DNA of 64,000 bases from Zygnema cylindricum (Eukaryota; Streptophyta; Zygnematophyceae; Zygnematales; Zygnemataceae): positions 32,342-96,341 of the forward strand of contig JBBHKE010002665.1 of the NCBI GenBank assembly GCA_037447655.1. The letters run 5' to 3'. The notes beneath the pieces were generated by a model. The model saw nothing but the letters and a program-made list of their open reading frames with translations. It searched no databases and was not told where the DNA came from. A program made the position numbers and the translations under genes. Below, piece by piece: positions 29,717 to 40,495 of the stretch (position 1 is the stretch's first letter; each line of letters begins with the position of its first letter).

Positions 29717-30605
29717 TGAAATTCTGTGGTCTCGATTGACCCACTGAATGAGCAGCCTATGTAAAGCCTCTAGGATAATATTTGCCCCTTCTACTTTACC
29801 GCTGAATAAGCGCTTCCCATGCACCCAAATATTCTGAATACTCTCACCCCTCTGAGGACAAGACTACCCATAGTCAAACGCAAAAAGAATCACTGAATTT
29901 GCTCCCTTGAGCTGTAAGTTATGGCTGGTCAAAGATGACCTTTATAGTTACAAGCTCTCTTAGAGAGAGAGGTACCTAAATATTACTAAGTCTTGGTCTG
30001 CCTACTCACGACTACCTACTACTAAACACTAGTCCAATAGGAACACTATATAGTACAAGAAGGTACAATGGGCGATGTACTTATTGTACAACCATTATAC
30101 GACAAGGTTTACAAGGTGACACCTGTCTAATCGGAAGCCATGGTTCCTCCTCCCATCTTCTCCGGTATCAAATAATGTGGTGCCACTTGGCACCGCGTGA
30201 CGCTATATTCGTATGCTGCCAAAAGCTCACTTCGCGTGGCGGCTATAATGCCGGTCGTCCAATCAAAACATATTTTACATGGTTCAGATTCGCGTACATG
30301 CAGGAATTGCTCCTTTTGGTTAGTCTGCTGTTAATAAATTGTTGCGTTAATGTATATGTATTTATGAAACCCTTCACGTATGTCGTTTCGTAACGCCTTA
30401 ATGGTTAAGGCGTTAGACTATAGAGAATCTAGAGGTCGCAGGTTCAAATCTAGACTTAGGCATCATTTTAGCAAAATACCCTTTACTTCAAAAACTGCCA
30501 CTTTCTAAATATTGCGGCAGCCATGGCGCGCCTTTCATCCTCACTCTCTTTCTTTAAAGAAAAACTAAAATAGGGAAGTGAACTATTAATTACCTCTTTT
30601 CAACA
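29717..30605 (-). repeat. A1 3' LTR
   Basis: 889 bp, TGAAATTCTG ... TTTCAACA. Contains CTATATAG (30046-30053) as a TATA candidate, a GTAC cluster around 30053-30095, and the tRNA-like cassette. Confidence 0.9.
30388..30469 (+). other. tRNA-like Pol III cassette in A1 3' LTR (best A box)
   Basis: TGGTTAAGGCG at 30402-30412 fits the A-box consensus TRGYNNARNNG at every position. B box GGTTCAAATCT is at 30441-30451 and TTTT at 30466-30469. The 39-bp box spacing is in the tRNA range. Antisense to the element. Confidence 0.6.
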
Positions 30606-30618
30606 CTCCCCTTAATTC

Positions 30619-32900
30619 CTAGTCACTTTTCAATTTTAATCCACAGTTTTCTCTGCAATAAATCAACTTAGGGGAAGGCACTGATTTTGTCATCATGTTT
30701 GCAATCATTTCTCTATCAGTTTTATGAACCAATTTAATAATTTTATTTTCTACCTTCTCTTTGACAAAGCTTGGTCTAATATCCATATGCTTAGCTTTGA
30801 AGTGATGTTTCGGATTAGCTGCAATAGAGATAGCAGCTTGATTATCACAAAAAACATTTTGAGTTCCAAACTTCATGAACCCATGTTCTTTAAGAAGAGA
30901 TTTCACCCACATTAATTCTTTGGTGGTAGCACAGGAAGCCATGTATTCAGCCTCCATAATGGATTGAGCAACTAATTTTTGTTGCTTGCTACTCCAACAA
31001 CATGCACCAGATCTAATTTGCAACACATATCTAGTCTTACACCTCCTTAAGGCACATCTCCATAACTGGCATCACTCCAAGTGGTGATGTGAGTGTGCTC
31101 CCCTCCCAAATGCAACCATAATTCCCTTGTCCCCACCAAATACCTCATCACCCTTTTTAGTAGCCTACCAGTCTCTCTTTCTTGGTTCATTTAGATTTCT
31201 ACTAAGGACACCTACAGCTGCAGCTATATGCGGACGGGTACAGTTTATAAAATAAATTAAGCTCCATATAATCTGTCGATAAGGGATATTTTCCATAAAT
31301 CTTCTTTCTATCTCATCCATCTCATCATTAATGATCAATATTCCTCCCTCTTCACACCCCCCACACACTTTTTTCAAATCCATAGGAGTAGTACATCCGT
31401 TTGCTTTCTCCATTTGAAATTTTTCTAGCATATTACTAATATTTTCTTTTTGAGTTAGTCTTATAATCCTATTCCCTCTATCTCTCTACATTTGAATTCC
31501 CATAATGTACTTTGCTTCGCTGAGATCTTTCATGTCAAAGCGGGTTCTAAGATCTTGTTTTAGTTTGTTAATTTTATCTAAGGACTTGCTTAAGACCAAC
31601 AAATCATCCACATAAATAGCAATAAATATCACTCCATCCTCATCCTCAAATATTTATATGGAGTGATCTGAACTAATTCTGATATACCCCAAACTGGTCA
31701 GAAATTTGTCAAGCTTTATATTCCACTGTCGCGGGGCTTGCTTAAGCCCATAGAGTGATTTTATCAGTTTGCAAACTTTATTTTCTTCCCCACCTTCCAC
31801 GAAACCTTCCGGTTGCCTCCTGTAAATTTCTTCTTCTAACTCTTCGTGCAAAAAGGCCGTTTTAATATTCATCTGGTGGATTTCCATATCCTCCGCTGCG
31901 GCTATACTTAAAAGGATTCTAACCGAAGGAAATTTCACTAGAGGTGCAAAGGTTTCTTCGTAGTCTATCCCCTCTTTTTGAGTATATCCTTTTGCAACTA
32001 ACCTAGCTTTGTTCCTCTCAATGGTATTTTCCGGATTTACTGTAAGTTTAAAAACCCACTTACATCCAATCGATTATCGGTTCGGTGGACAATCTACCAA
32101 CTCCCATGTATAGGCTTCCATAATAGAGGCCATTTCTTCATTTATAGCTGTGATCCACCGGCTACTTTTTGGAGTGTTTATGGCCTCTAAGTATATGTGA
32201 GGTTCATCTGGGTGAGACATCTTTGTGAGTTGGTTTTTTACTTGTCTTTCTTGAAGTCGTTTATTACTTCTTCTCCCCCCTTCAAAATCGGACGCCGGTA
32301 TAGAAGGAATCCTTGAGTTTCGTTTAGGGAGATTTTCAGCTCCCCTATCTTCCAATTCCGGTGTCTCATCAAGTTCCTCATCGATTTCCACTTTGTATTG
32401 TGGCGTTGCCTCGGATGTTGTCCTTTCCTCCTTCTCCTTTGGTAGATCTGCAGATTTTTCTTTTTCTCCCTCTTCTTTCTCTTCATTTTCAAAATCAAAG
32501 GTAGAAAACTGATCCGTTTCAAATCTTATTTTGACTTCCTTATTATATTTGAATGGATCAATGGACCTCTCTTCATTTATCTTTACTATGTGTTTCACTT
32601 AAATTATATCTTTCTTTTTCAAGTCATACACTCAGTATCTTTTTGTGCTCTCATCATATCCTACAAGATATCCTAGGTTCCCTCTTCCCTCTAACTTCCA
32701 TTTAGTCTTATCGGAATCCAAACTGTAGACTTGAACTTTGAACACTCTCAAACTAGACAAATTAGGTTTTCTTCCTGTCCACCTCTCATACGGAGTTTCC
32801 TCCTTATTTGCTGAAGTTAGGACTTTATTTTTGATGAAATGAGCATAGTTCAAAGACTCCGCTCAAAACTACAACCCTATCCTCTAATCAGTTAACATAC
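30619..32900 (-). pseudogene. A1 integrase C-terminus, RT and RNase H
   Basis: Pieces in order: TPYERWTGRKPNLSSLRVF (32853-32632), linker with WITAINEEMASIMEAYTWEL (32598-32074), RT with [20 protein letters not shown] and [11 protein letters not shown] (31938-31654), further RT (31431-31165) and RNase H with CCWSSKQQKLVAQSIM and FCDNQAAISI (31026-30619). Nonsense codons shared with A2: TAA at 31654-31656 and TGA at 32863-32865. Private ones include TAG near 31487. Inactive. Confidence 0.85.
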
Positions 32901-33202
32901 TTCTGGACATATCTCCTAAAGTTTTATTCACTCTTTCTGCTACTCCATTTTGTTCAAGATTATAGGGAACAGTTTTCTCATGATGAATTCATTTTTCCTT
33001 AAGATATTCTTCGAATTCCCTTGAGGTGTATTTTTTCCCATTATCACTTCTTATCTCTCTTATTGAGGTTTTAGAAGTTTTTCACTCCATACTTTATACT
33101 CTTTGAAACAGCTTAATAACTCGGACTTATGTCTGAGAAAGTATACCTTCGGTATCTAGACCAATCATCTGTGATGGTTAACATCCATCTCTTCCCCCCA
33201 TG

Positions 33203-34600
33203 TTAAGCATACCTAGCAGGTCCCCAAAAATCAGTGTGAACTAGATCTAATATTTTCTCTCTCCTAAATGTGGTTGCCTTTGGAAATGGAAGTCTATGAA
33301 TCTTCCATTGGGCACATCCACTATAATCATCAATGGTCTCATCATCCTCAAAAGTAATACCCTTCACTATTCCTTTTTTCTTCATTTTCTTTAATCTATC
33401 TAGATGCACATGCCCCAACCTTTTATGGCAAAGCATCATCTCACTTGCACGCGAGTAGAGAACACTCTTTTCATTGCAAAGAACAATTTTGAACATTCCT
33501 TGATTGCCTTTCTCAACTATGAAATAAACCTCATTATCAAAGCTTGCTGTGAAGATTCCTTTCCTAGTTCTTGTTTCATACTCATTTTCATCTAAGAAAA
33601 CTGTTGAGACCAAGTTTTTACTAAACTGTAGAATGTAAAGAACGTCTGAAAGTGTTACAATTGAGGCCTTTCCTTCAACTAGAACCTTCAAGTCAACAGT
33701 TCCAACAAGACTTGTGGTTTCTACTCTACCATCTTCGTACTTTATCTCAACTCTTGGAATCTTTCTCAGTTTAGTGAACCACCTTTTATCTTTGCACATA
33801 TGCATTGAGGCCCCTGAGTCTATGATCCACCAATCTTTAAGTGGTTCCCTCTTACCTTTGAAAGCACAATTTTGTCTCCGTGGAATGTCAACATGCTTTT
33901 TAGTGTTTTTCGGATTAAGAACAAGCTCCTCAAGCTCCTCATCTAGTTCAGTTTTTCCTTCCACTTCCTCATCATGAACTTGAGTCACGAAAGCCTTTTT
34001 CTTTCCTACATCAATTGAGGTTCCCTGACCATCTTTCAGTCGAAGATCTGCAAGTTTGGCACAATCTGCCATATAGTGTCCCGGTTTCTTGCAAAAGTGA
34101 CATAATCCTCCTCGAGAAGTTCCTCTCCCCTGTCTATCAAATCTGCCACCTCCTTGTCCTCTTCCACCAAATTTTTGATAGGGATCTTTCTCTCTCTCCT
34201 CATCACGCTTCCGCCAATCAGCGCGTGCAGACAATGCTTGAACACTTGGACTCCCTCTCTTAAGCTCTATGGTGATTTCTTTCCCTAAAATCATTCCCAA
34301 TGTGTCATCCCAATTCCAATTGCTATCTCCCATGTCCTGCAATTGGTTAATGATATTCTCATACTCTTCAAGTATTTTCATCATTAATGTGTTCACTCTT
34401 TGTCTCTCGGACCATGAGTTACCTGCACTCTCTAACTCTCCAAATAATGCTCCTAAATCATTGCAATAATTATTCATACTTCCTCCTTTATACGTATAAG
34501 CTGCAATCTTATTTTCGGCCAACTGTTGTTGCTGCAATGATCCTCTCTTATATTTATAAACTAGTGATATCCAAATCTGAGATGGAGATTTGACATGCAT
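33203..34600 (-). CDS. A1 gag core, zinc knuckle, protease, integrase N-terminus
   Basis: 465-residue open frame, the longest survivor of A1. In order: gag core (QQQQLAENKIAAYTYKGGSM, WSERQRVNTLMMKILEEYE), an intact CCHC knuckle CHFCKKPGHYMADC, Glu-rich spacer, protease WWIIDSGASMHMC, GAG-pre-integrase CHKRLGHVHLDRL and integrase start HTDFWGPARYA. It stops at TAA (33203), where B reads on. The start Met is arbitrary: upstream gag is frameshifted. Confidence 0.8.
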   Translation of the reverse strand: MHVKSPSQIWISLVYKYKRGSLQQQQLAENKIAAYTYKGGSMNNYCNDLGALFGELESAGNSWSERQRVNTLMMKILEEYENIINQLQDMGDSNWNWDDTLGMILGKEITIELKRGSPSVQALSARADWRKRDEEREKDPYQKFGGRGQGGGRFDRQGRGTSRGGLCHFCKKPGHYMADCAKLADLRLKDGQGTSIDVGKKKAFVTQVHDEEVEGKTELDEELEELVLNPKNTKKHVDIPRRQNCAFKGKREPLKDWWIIDSGASMHMCKDKRWFTKLRKIPRVEIKYEDGRVETTSLVGTVDLKVLVEGKASIVTLSDVLYILQFSKNLVSTVFLDENEYETRTRKGIFTASFDNEVYFIVEKGNQGMFKIVLCNEKSVLYSRASEMMLCHKRLGHVHLDRLKKMKKKGIVKGITFEDDETIDDYSGCAQWKIHRLPFPKATTFRREKILDLVHTDFWGPARYA

Positions 34601-35054
34601 AAGAGAAATGGCAATGCCCTTTGCTACACTTTTAAGAATTAAGATCTTAGCAACCTTGTCTTTGTGGTTCCACTTTTCATACTCTAAACTTTCTGTCTAA
34701 ACCCTTGTCGCCGTTTTTGGTGGTGCTGCTGCCGATATCGCCTTTGGCAATGGTGTCACTTGAGTTGGAACTCCTCCCTTTTCTCATTCCATGACAATGT
34801 CCTCTCTTTCCTCATCTTCATCCTCGGTGATGGTGGCAACAGTTCTACCAACTGTAGAGGCGGAGGTGCCATAAAAATGTGTCCCTCCAATCCCAAGTGG
34901 AGGTGGGAATCGAATTTGTCTAGACACTATGCCCTATAGATGCTTCTAAAATTTTTCTCCCTACATCATTCTTTCCCAATAAATAAAGTCTGATCCATCA
35001 AATATGGGCACCCTAAAGGGTGGGCCGATAACCTGAAATTCTGTGGTCTCCGTT
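34601..35054 (-). pseudogene. A1 gag N-terminus (frameshifted)
   Basis: Reverse strand retains the equivalent of MGPPSRVPIF (next to the primer site) and the following residues, but in broken frames. Corresponds to A2 11657-11926. Confidence 0.6.
35019..35033 (-). other. A1 primer binding site (half initiator tRNA-Met)
   Basis: GGTGGGCCGATAACC on the plus strand, one mismatch to the tRNA interior seen intact in B; abuts the LTR. Confidence 0.72.
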
Positions 35055-35922
35055 GACCCACAGAATGAGCAGCCTATGTAAAGCCTCTAAGATTATATTT
35101 GCCGCTTCTACTTTCCAACTGAATAAACACCGCCCAGGCACACAAATATTCTGACCACTCTCACCCCTGTGAGGAAAAGACTCTTTTGAGTCAAACGCAA
35201 AAAGAATCACTGAATTTGACCCCACTGAGCATTAAGTTATGGCAGGTCAAAGATGACCTTTATAGTTACAAGCTCTCTTAGAGAGAGAGGTACCTAAATA
35301 TTACTAAGTCTTGGTCTGCTTACTCATGACTACCTACTACTAAACCCTAGTCCAATATGAACACTATTTAGTACTAGAAGGTACAATAGGCGATGTACTT
35401 ATTGTACAACCATTGTAAGACAAGGTCTCCAAGGTGACACCTGTCGAATCGGAAGCCATAGTTCCTCCTCCCATCTTCTCCGTTATCAAATAATGTGGCG
35501 CCACGTGGCACCGCGTGACGCTATCTCCGTATGCCGCCAAATGCTCACTTCGCGTGGCGGCTAAAATGTCGGCCGTCCCATCATAACATATTTTATACGG
35601 TTCAGATTCGCGTACATGCAGGAATGGCTCCTTTTGGTTAGTCTGCTGTTAATTAGCAGTTGCGTTAATGTATATATATTTATGAAACCCGTCACGTGTA
35701 TCGTTTTGTAACGCCTTAATGGTTAAGGCGTTAGGCTATAGAGAATCTAGAGGCTGCAGGTTCAAACCTAGACTTAGGCATCATTTTAGCAAAATACCCT
35801 TTACTTAAAAAATGCCACTTTCTAAACATGGCGGCAGCCATGGCGCGCCTTTGATCCTCACTCTCTTTCTTTAAAGCAAAACTAAAATAGTGAAGTGAAC
35901 TATTAATTACCACTCTTGAACA
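35034..35922 (-). repeat. A1 5' LTR
   Basis: 889 bp, TGAAATTCTG ... CTTGAACA. Same length as its partner but with clearly more differences than the B pair. Confidence 0.9.
35706..35787 (+). other. tRNA-like Pol III cassette in A1 5' LTR
   Basis: A box TGGTTAAGGCG at 35720-35730, B box GGTTCAAACCT at 35759-35769, TTTT at 35784-35787. Confidence 0.55.
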
Positions 35923-35927
35923 GGCAC

Positions 35928-36066
35928 CACGGCAGCACGAAGTAATTCAGACCTTTAAAGGTGCATCTTAATTGGGCACAGTATGGATCTTAATTTAATC
36001 ACATGGGTACTCAAGCATGCACTCGCCTTATCCAGTCTCAAGTCCCAGAAATCCTGGGCTATTTTC
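35928..36066 (+). pseudogene. G2 cytosine methyltransferase, C-terminal end
   Basis: Directly past the GGCAC duplication the text continues the methyltransferase. It includes MDLNLITWVL (35983-36012), which resembles the motif X end of DNMTs that packs against motif I, and closes at TAA 36066 or nearby. One internal TAA. Together with 28703-29716 it gives a domain of roughly 400 residues. Confidence 0.6.
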
Positions 36067-36360
36067 CTTCAAGCTCCTTAATTTTTAGCGATGCAGGCAA
36101 CTTTGCAGCTTGAGGGGGGGAGAGAAAACAGAAGAAAAATTCACATTTCACTACCGCAAGTTTTCCCAGTGGGGGGGGGCGGCGGCTCAGATGGCGACAG
36201 CTTAGCGAAAGTTGTCAGCAGTAGCGTCCTAGCCGGAGGAGTAGAGGCAGATGCATTTGTAGGATTGGAATTCGACATTAGCCTCTGGGGTAAACCGCTA
36301 AAAGCTTGGGCTCCTTAGAGCTTGGGAAAATGGATTGGACACTAAGGGAGCAGTTTCATA
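36067..36360 (+). pseudogene. G2 spacer between DNMT and RT
   Basis: Holds one short open frame (36091-36318) with a poly-Gly run and no recognisable domain. It could be a pol linker, or out of frame altogether. Confidence 0.3.
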
Positions 36361-36586
36361 CTTAACAAAAGGCTCGGCTCTCCGAGCTATAAGCCGAAAA
36401 TAAACAAGTGTTCTCATGGTCAGAAACAGGTGTCAATATTTACAAAAGAACACCTTTCCAAATCGATTTGATCAACGAGACGGCTACTATTTGGCAGAAG
36501 CACTATCCTCTCAATTTCAAGGAAAAATAATTCATCACGGCTAAATTACAGACTTTGGTGGAAGCTAGATTGGTTCAAGAAAGTAC
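36361..36586 (+). pseudogene. G2 RT, N-terminal part
   Basis: The frame gives TPFQIDLINETATIWQKHYP and LVEARLVQESTG, matching the start of gypsy RTs (the usual text has PI.Q..YR and an LL..G.I..S blocks). It is interrupted by solo LTR E1 at 36592. Confidence 0.65.
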
Positions 36587-37299
36587 AGGACTGCAATTCT
36601 GTGTCCTCCATTGGATCACAGTATATAAGAAGCCTCTAGATAGTATTTAACTAACCCACTTTAAGCCACAACCACTGCTGTCTAGGAAGGCAAAATGTCA
36701 ATTTGACTGCACCCCTGTGGAGCGTGGACTCCCTTGAGTCCGTAGAAAAAAAAATTAATGAAATTGGCCAACCAACCGATAAGTTATGAGGCAGTAAAAA
36801 ATGCCAATTTGTACAAACTCTTTAAGGGAGGGTTGACTGCCTATCAAAATTTTCTAAGTCCTGATTCCCTCAAATAACTTCTACCTACTAAAGTATGGAC
36901 CAATCAAATTACTGTACTGTACCAAAAAGTACTACAGCCGGTGTACCTTTTGTACGCCCTATGCACGACAAAGCTATTAAGCGGACGCATGTCTACTTTT
37001 CACTCGTTCGTACATTCCTTGGAATTCCCATGACCGAATGTCATCTCTCCAGGTGGCTCTAGGTCATTCTACGTCACAAAACACCAAAGTGACCACTCCG
37101 GAATTTCGGCGATGATGTGCGCCGTTGAATTTGCAGCGATACGCAATCTTAGCCGTTATAAATACTTGCGCGATATTTGTTTCGCTGTCTAACAAAATGC
37201 GTGGTATCCGTTTTTGAAATTGAATCATACTTCGTACTTTCATAAAACTTTATCTATGTGTGTCGTATACAATTTTAGTTAAATGGATTTGTTCCTCCC

Positions 37300-37305
<6 letters not shown>

Positions 37306-37357
<52 letters not shown>
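37306..37357. repeat. (AT)n microsatellite inside E1
   Basis: About 25 AT dinucleotides; absent from E2, so it expanded after E1 inserted. Confidence 0.9.
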
Positions 37358-37358
<1 letters not shown>

Positions 37359-37374
37359 ATCACATACTATAGCA

Positions 37375-37478
37375 TTTAGCATTGGTCCTAGTCTTATAGG
37401 ATAAAGCTGACCGCTATCGGCCAACTTGACGAACCGAAGGTACCGGGATCAAATCCTGGGTCCGTCAGGTATATTTTT
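37375..37478 (+). other. tRNA-like Pol III cassette in E1
   Basis: A-box-like AGGATAAAGCTGA, B-box variant GGGATCAAATCC at 37445-37456 and TTTTT at 37474-37478. Confidence 0.42.
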
Positions 37479-37665
37479 AGTAACCTACTAATAATAACTG
37501 CTTGTTGAACTAAGGCAGTCATGGATCAACCACCCTCTCTATCCTTCAGTGACTACAACAAGTATGGGGGCTAGAGAGAGGAGGTGGAGGCAGGTTGCCC
37601 GTCCTTTTCACTTACATATTTAAACCTAGAAAATACTCTAGAAATCTACTAATTTAAGCAAGGAC

Positions 37666-38340
37666 TTCATGGGTCCGCTTCCTCGACAGTTCTCCCTCCC
37701 AAGAAGGATTCTTCCCGGAAGGTTGTAGATTTTTGGATGTGTGGAGATTATCGCATGCTGAATACGACCACCATCTTTGATCGATATCCGATGCCGACCC
37801 CGAAAGAGATATTTGACTCCTTTGCTAGCGCCACTATCTACTCCACTCTGGACATGAAGAATGGTTTTTGCCAGATTAGCGTGGAACTGAAGCACAGGGA
37901 GAAAACCGCATTTTCGGCCGGTTTTAGACTTTATGATTGATTTATATGCCATTCTGGCTTAAGAATGCAACGGCCAAATTCCAACGGGCAATGGACCAAG
38001 CGCTCTGAGGAATTGATTGTGCGCGGTGCTATATTGATGATGCTATTATATTCTCAAAGACTTTTGAGGAACACCTGGAGCATGTCCAGATCGTTCTCCG
38101 GGCACTCAAAGTAGCCAGCTTGAAATGTCACCTAGGCAAAGGTATTTTTGGGGTACAGAAGATCATCTACCTTGAACATGAGGTGACTCTGGGACTGTGG
38201 GTCACCACATGGTCAAAGTGGCAGCCTTTGACGTTCTCCCCCCACCGCAGGACATCTCGGCCATTCGCACCTTCTGGGTCTGGCCAAATACATCGCCGGT
38301 TTATTCCCGAGTTCAGTAGTCACACTCAGCCCCTTAACTA
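37666..38340 (+). pseudogene. G2 reverse transcriptase (palm)
   Basis: Gypsy RT motifs: VLPPKKDSSRKVVDF (37690s), CGDYRMLNTTT (37740s), STLDMKNGFCQISV, then the catalytic YIDD at 38030-38041 followed by IIFSKTFEEHLEHV. Frames change several times between 37937 and 38341. The order RT before integrase places G in Ty3/gypsy. Confidence 0.88.
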
Positions 38341-38850
38341 GCTATTGCGAAAGGACCAAGAGTGGCAGTGGGCCGAAGAACAACAGATATCCTTCCAGTT
38401 CTTGAAGGATGCTCTGAAGCAACACTCGTGCTCCGGATGCCTAATCACCAAAGGACTTTCCTCCTTTATACCGATTAGAGCAGGTTTGGATTAGGAGCAA
38501 TTTTGCCTCAAATGGATGATGCTAGAGATGAATATGTAGTGGCCAACGCCAACCAGAGCAACAACACAGCAGAGGGGAATTTTATCAGTTACCACGGAGA
38601 GTTACTTGTAGCAGTTTAGGCCATTCAGCATTTCCGACCTTATTTGTACCGAGTCCATTTCACCTTGGTTACCGATCACCAACCCCTAAAATGGATCATG
38701 AAAAATAGTAAGTTAACCAACAAACTTGCCAGATGGGTTCTTACCCTACAGGAATATGATTTCGACATTTTTCATTGGGCAAGGGAAATCAATGGGAATG
38801 TTGACGGACTTAGCCGGAACCTTGATCCCTCCACAATAGATTCTACCGGA
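38341..38850 (+). pseudogene. G2 RNase H
   Basis: Connection domain (QEWQWAEEQQISFQFLKD), then RNase H with the characteristic HFTLVTDHQPLKWIM (38656-38700) and NGNVDGLSRN near 38790-38820. Typical of gypsy pol. A stop at 38340 and shifts near 38490 break it. Confidence 0.82.
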
Positions 38851-39000
38851 GCTCGGCATGATGAGGACCCTGAGATGAGTCTGGGGTTCATTCGAGCATC
38901 CTGTGCTTTCATCTGGCTTCCCCAATCTGGGGGTGAACTATCAACTTTTTCGACCAACGTGGAGGGGCAGGCGCCAATAGGGGCCGGATGGAAAGACATC

Positions 39001-40270
39001 TAGAACGATCCCGATGCTCTCCAATCTATCTAGCGAAGGTCGCCTCTTCCCCAAATAACTGGAATTGAATTATCCCGATAACAGACCAAGGTGGCTGCTA
39101 TGATTGGGACGAAGATGTTCTTCTTTGGAAATGGTCAGACGGCACAAAGAAAGTGGTTCCTCCCCCTCTGACCGAGAAACTTTTATTTCCAATCTCCATC
39201 GGCAATGTGGACACTTTAGGCAAAAGCGGACCACCTCCCTAGTTACAGGCTCTTAATGGTGGCATGGGTTGTCGACCCTAGTCAACTGAATTGTGCAAAC
39301 TTGCTCCTCATGCGATCGAGTCAAGGCGGTTTTTAACAAAAAGGGCCGGACTGAGCTTCATTCGCTTCCTATCAAGTGGATGATTTATCGATGGTCGTTG
39401 GATATTTTGGGACCTCTTCTGACCAGCAAGCGTGGGAACTGCTTTGTGCTGGTCATGATAGAACATTTTCGAAGTGGATCGAGTTGGTGGTTTTACCTAG
39501 GAAGGAGTCCAAGGAAATTGCAAATCCCTTTTTGCAGATGGTTTTAGCCAAATTCGGGGCGCCTGCCGAAGTTCTAACCGACCAAGGCTTCGAATTTGCC
39601 AGAGAATTTTCCAACCTCTTGGAAAAATGCGTGGTCGACCATCGGCTTACCAGGCGTGACCACCCTTAAGTCGACGGTTTGGCCAAAAGGTCCGTGTAGA
39701 CAGTGAAACGGTCACTACGAAAACATGCAGTTGAAGAAGATTTGGGGGAGTGGGACAGAAAAGTGCCTTGGATCACTATGGGTTACACATTCAGCAGGCA
39801 GGCTTCTCTCCACTCCTATATCCTTTTTTTCATTCTCTTTGGACGGCATCCCTTCTTGCCCGGGACTGCATCGGCCCAATTGGTGGTCCTCCGGAGATGG
39901 ATGCCAAGGGGACTGTTGAAAAATTGATCGCCAATAGAGCCAAGATATTCCACCGAGAGACACCTCTCGCCATGGGAAATTTGCAAGCGGCTCAACACCG
40001 AGATCAGTTATGGTATTCTCAACGCCGGAACATGAATTATGTTCCCTGGCAGCGACGATTTATACTGGGGGACTTTGCCTATCGGATGCAACAAAAGAAG
40101 GACACGCTGGATATTTCTGCCGCGAGAGTAATTTTGAAAGTGGTTGAAGTCTCCAACAAAGGGGTTTTTACATTGGAGGGAAAGGATGGTCGACGAATTA
40201 AAGAGAATCAGATCAATGTTGCCCCTTGCAATCTCCGGGGATTGGAAGACGAACCCACTTTCCACTTAAC
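39001..40270 (+). pseudogene. G2 integrase
   Basis: Zinc domain HHCC remnant (WWHGLSTLV ... QTCSSCDRVKA, about 39260-39315), catalytic core with Asp in WSLDILGPL (about 39400) and Asp in LTDQGFEFA (about 39580). The expected catalytic Glu is Lys in DGLAKRSV (about 39675-39695), followed by a stop. The C-terminal GPY/F-like region (DFAYRMQQKKDTLDI, FTLEGKDGR) runs to about 40215 and leads into the PHD finger in the same frame (39750-40421). Confidence 0.85.
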
Positions 40271-40275
40271 TTACT

Positions 40276-40446
40276 TTGCCAATCCTCCTTCTTGTTCATC
40301 AGTTTGCACTCAGTCCTCCTATCAACACGACATATTTGTCTGCAATCAGTGTGGTCAGTGTTGGCATTCAGCATGTCTCCCCTCCTCTTGGGAGACACAC
40401 CCTCTACCCTCCAGCACCTAGTTTTGTGGGAACTGCGAATGGAAGG
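40276..40446 (+). pseudogene. PHD-type zinc finger at the integrase C-terminus
   Basis: Ligand codons: Cys 40293, Cys 40305, Cys 40341, Cys 40350, His 40365, Cys 40374, Cys 40425, Cys 40434, a C4HC3 series with spacing X3, X11, X2, X4, X2, X16, X2. The core CNQCGQCWHSACL matches the PHD signature of a Trp just before the His. One TAG (40419-40421) falls between the sixth and seventh ligand. The domain ends in CGNCEWKG and TAA, about 35 bp before the polypurine tract, so it is the true end of pol. PHD fingers commonly read histone H3 tails; here that would guide integration. A RING or other treble-clef fold is less likely, given the ligand order. Confidence 0.78.
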
Positions 40447-40480
40447 GGTAATTGTTTTTATATCTTAGTCATTGCTAACT

Positions 40481-40494
40481 AAGAGGGGGAGAAA
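40481..40494 (+). other. G2 polypurine tract
   Basis: AAGAGGGGGAGAAA immediately before the LTR start TGGGATATC at 40496. Confidence 0.75.
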
Positions 40495-40495
40495 T

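Larger units (their letters stand above)
29717..35922 (-). mobile_element. A1: complete but degenerate Ty1/copia element
   Basis: 6206 bp, two 889-bp LTRs and perfect target duplication GGCAC (29712-29716 and 35923-35927). It is inserted in the methyltransferase of G2. Same family as A2 and the solo LTR at 4644. Copia gene order on the minus strand, with stops and frameshifts. Confidence 0.93.
36592..37660 (-). repeat. Solo LTR E1 (copia family E), TSD AGGAC
   Basis: 1069 bp, TGCAATTCTG ... TTTAAGCA, exact target duplication AGGAC (36587-36591 and 37661-37665). It splits the G2 RT. Same family as 48986-50026, related to A and B by shared LTR blocks. Confidence 0.9.
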
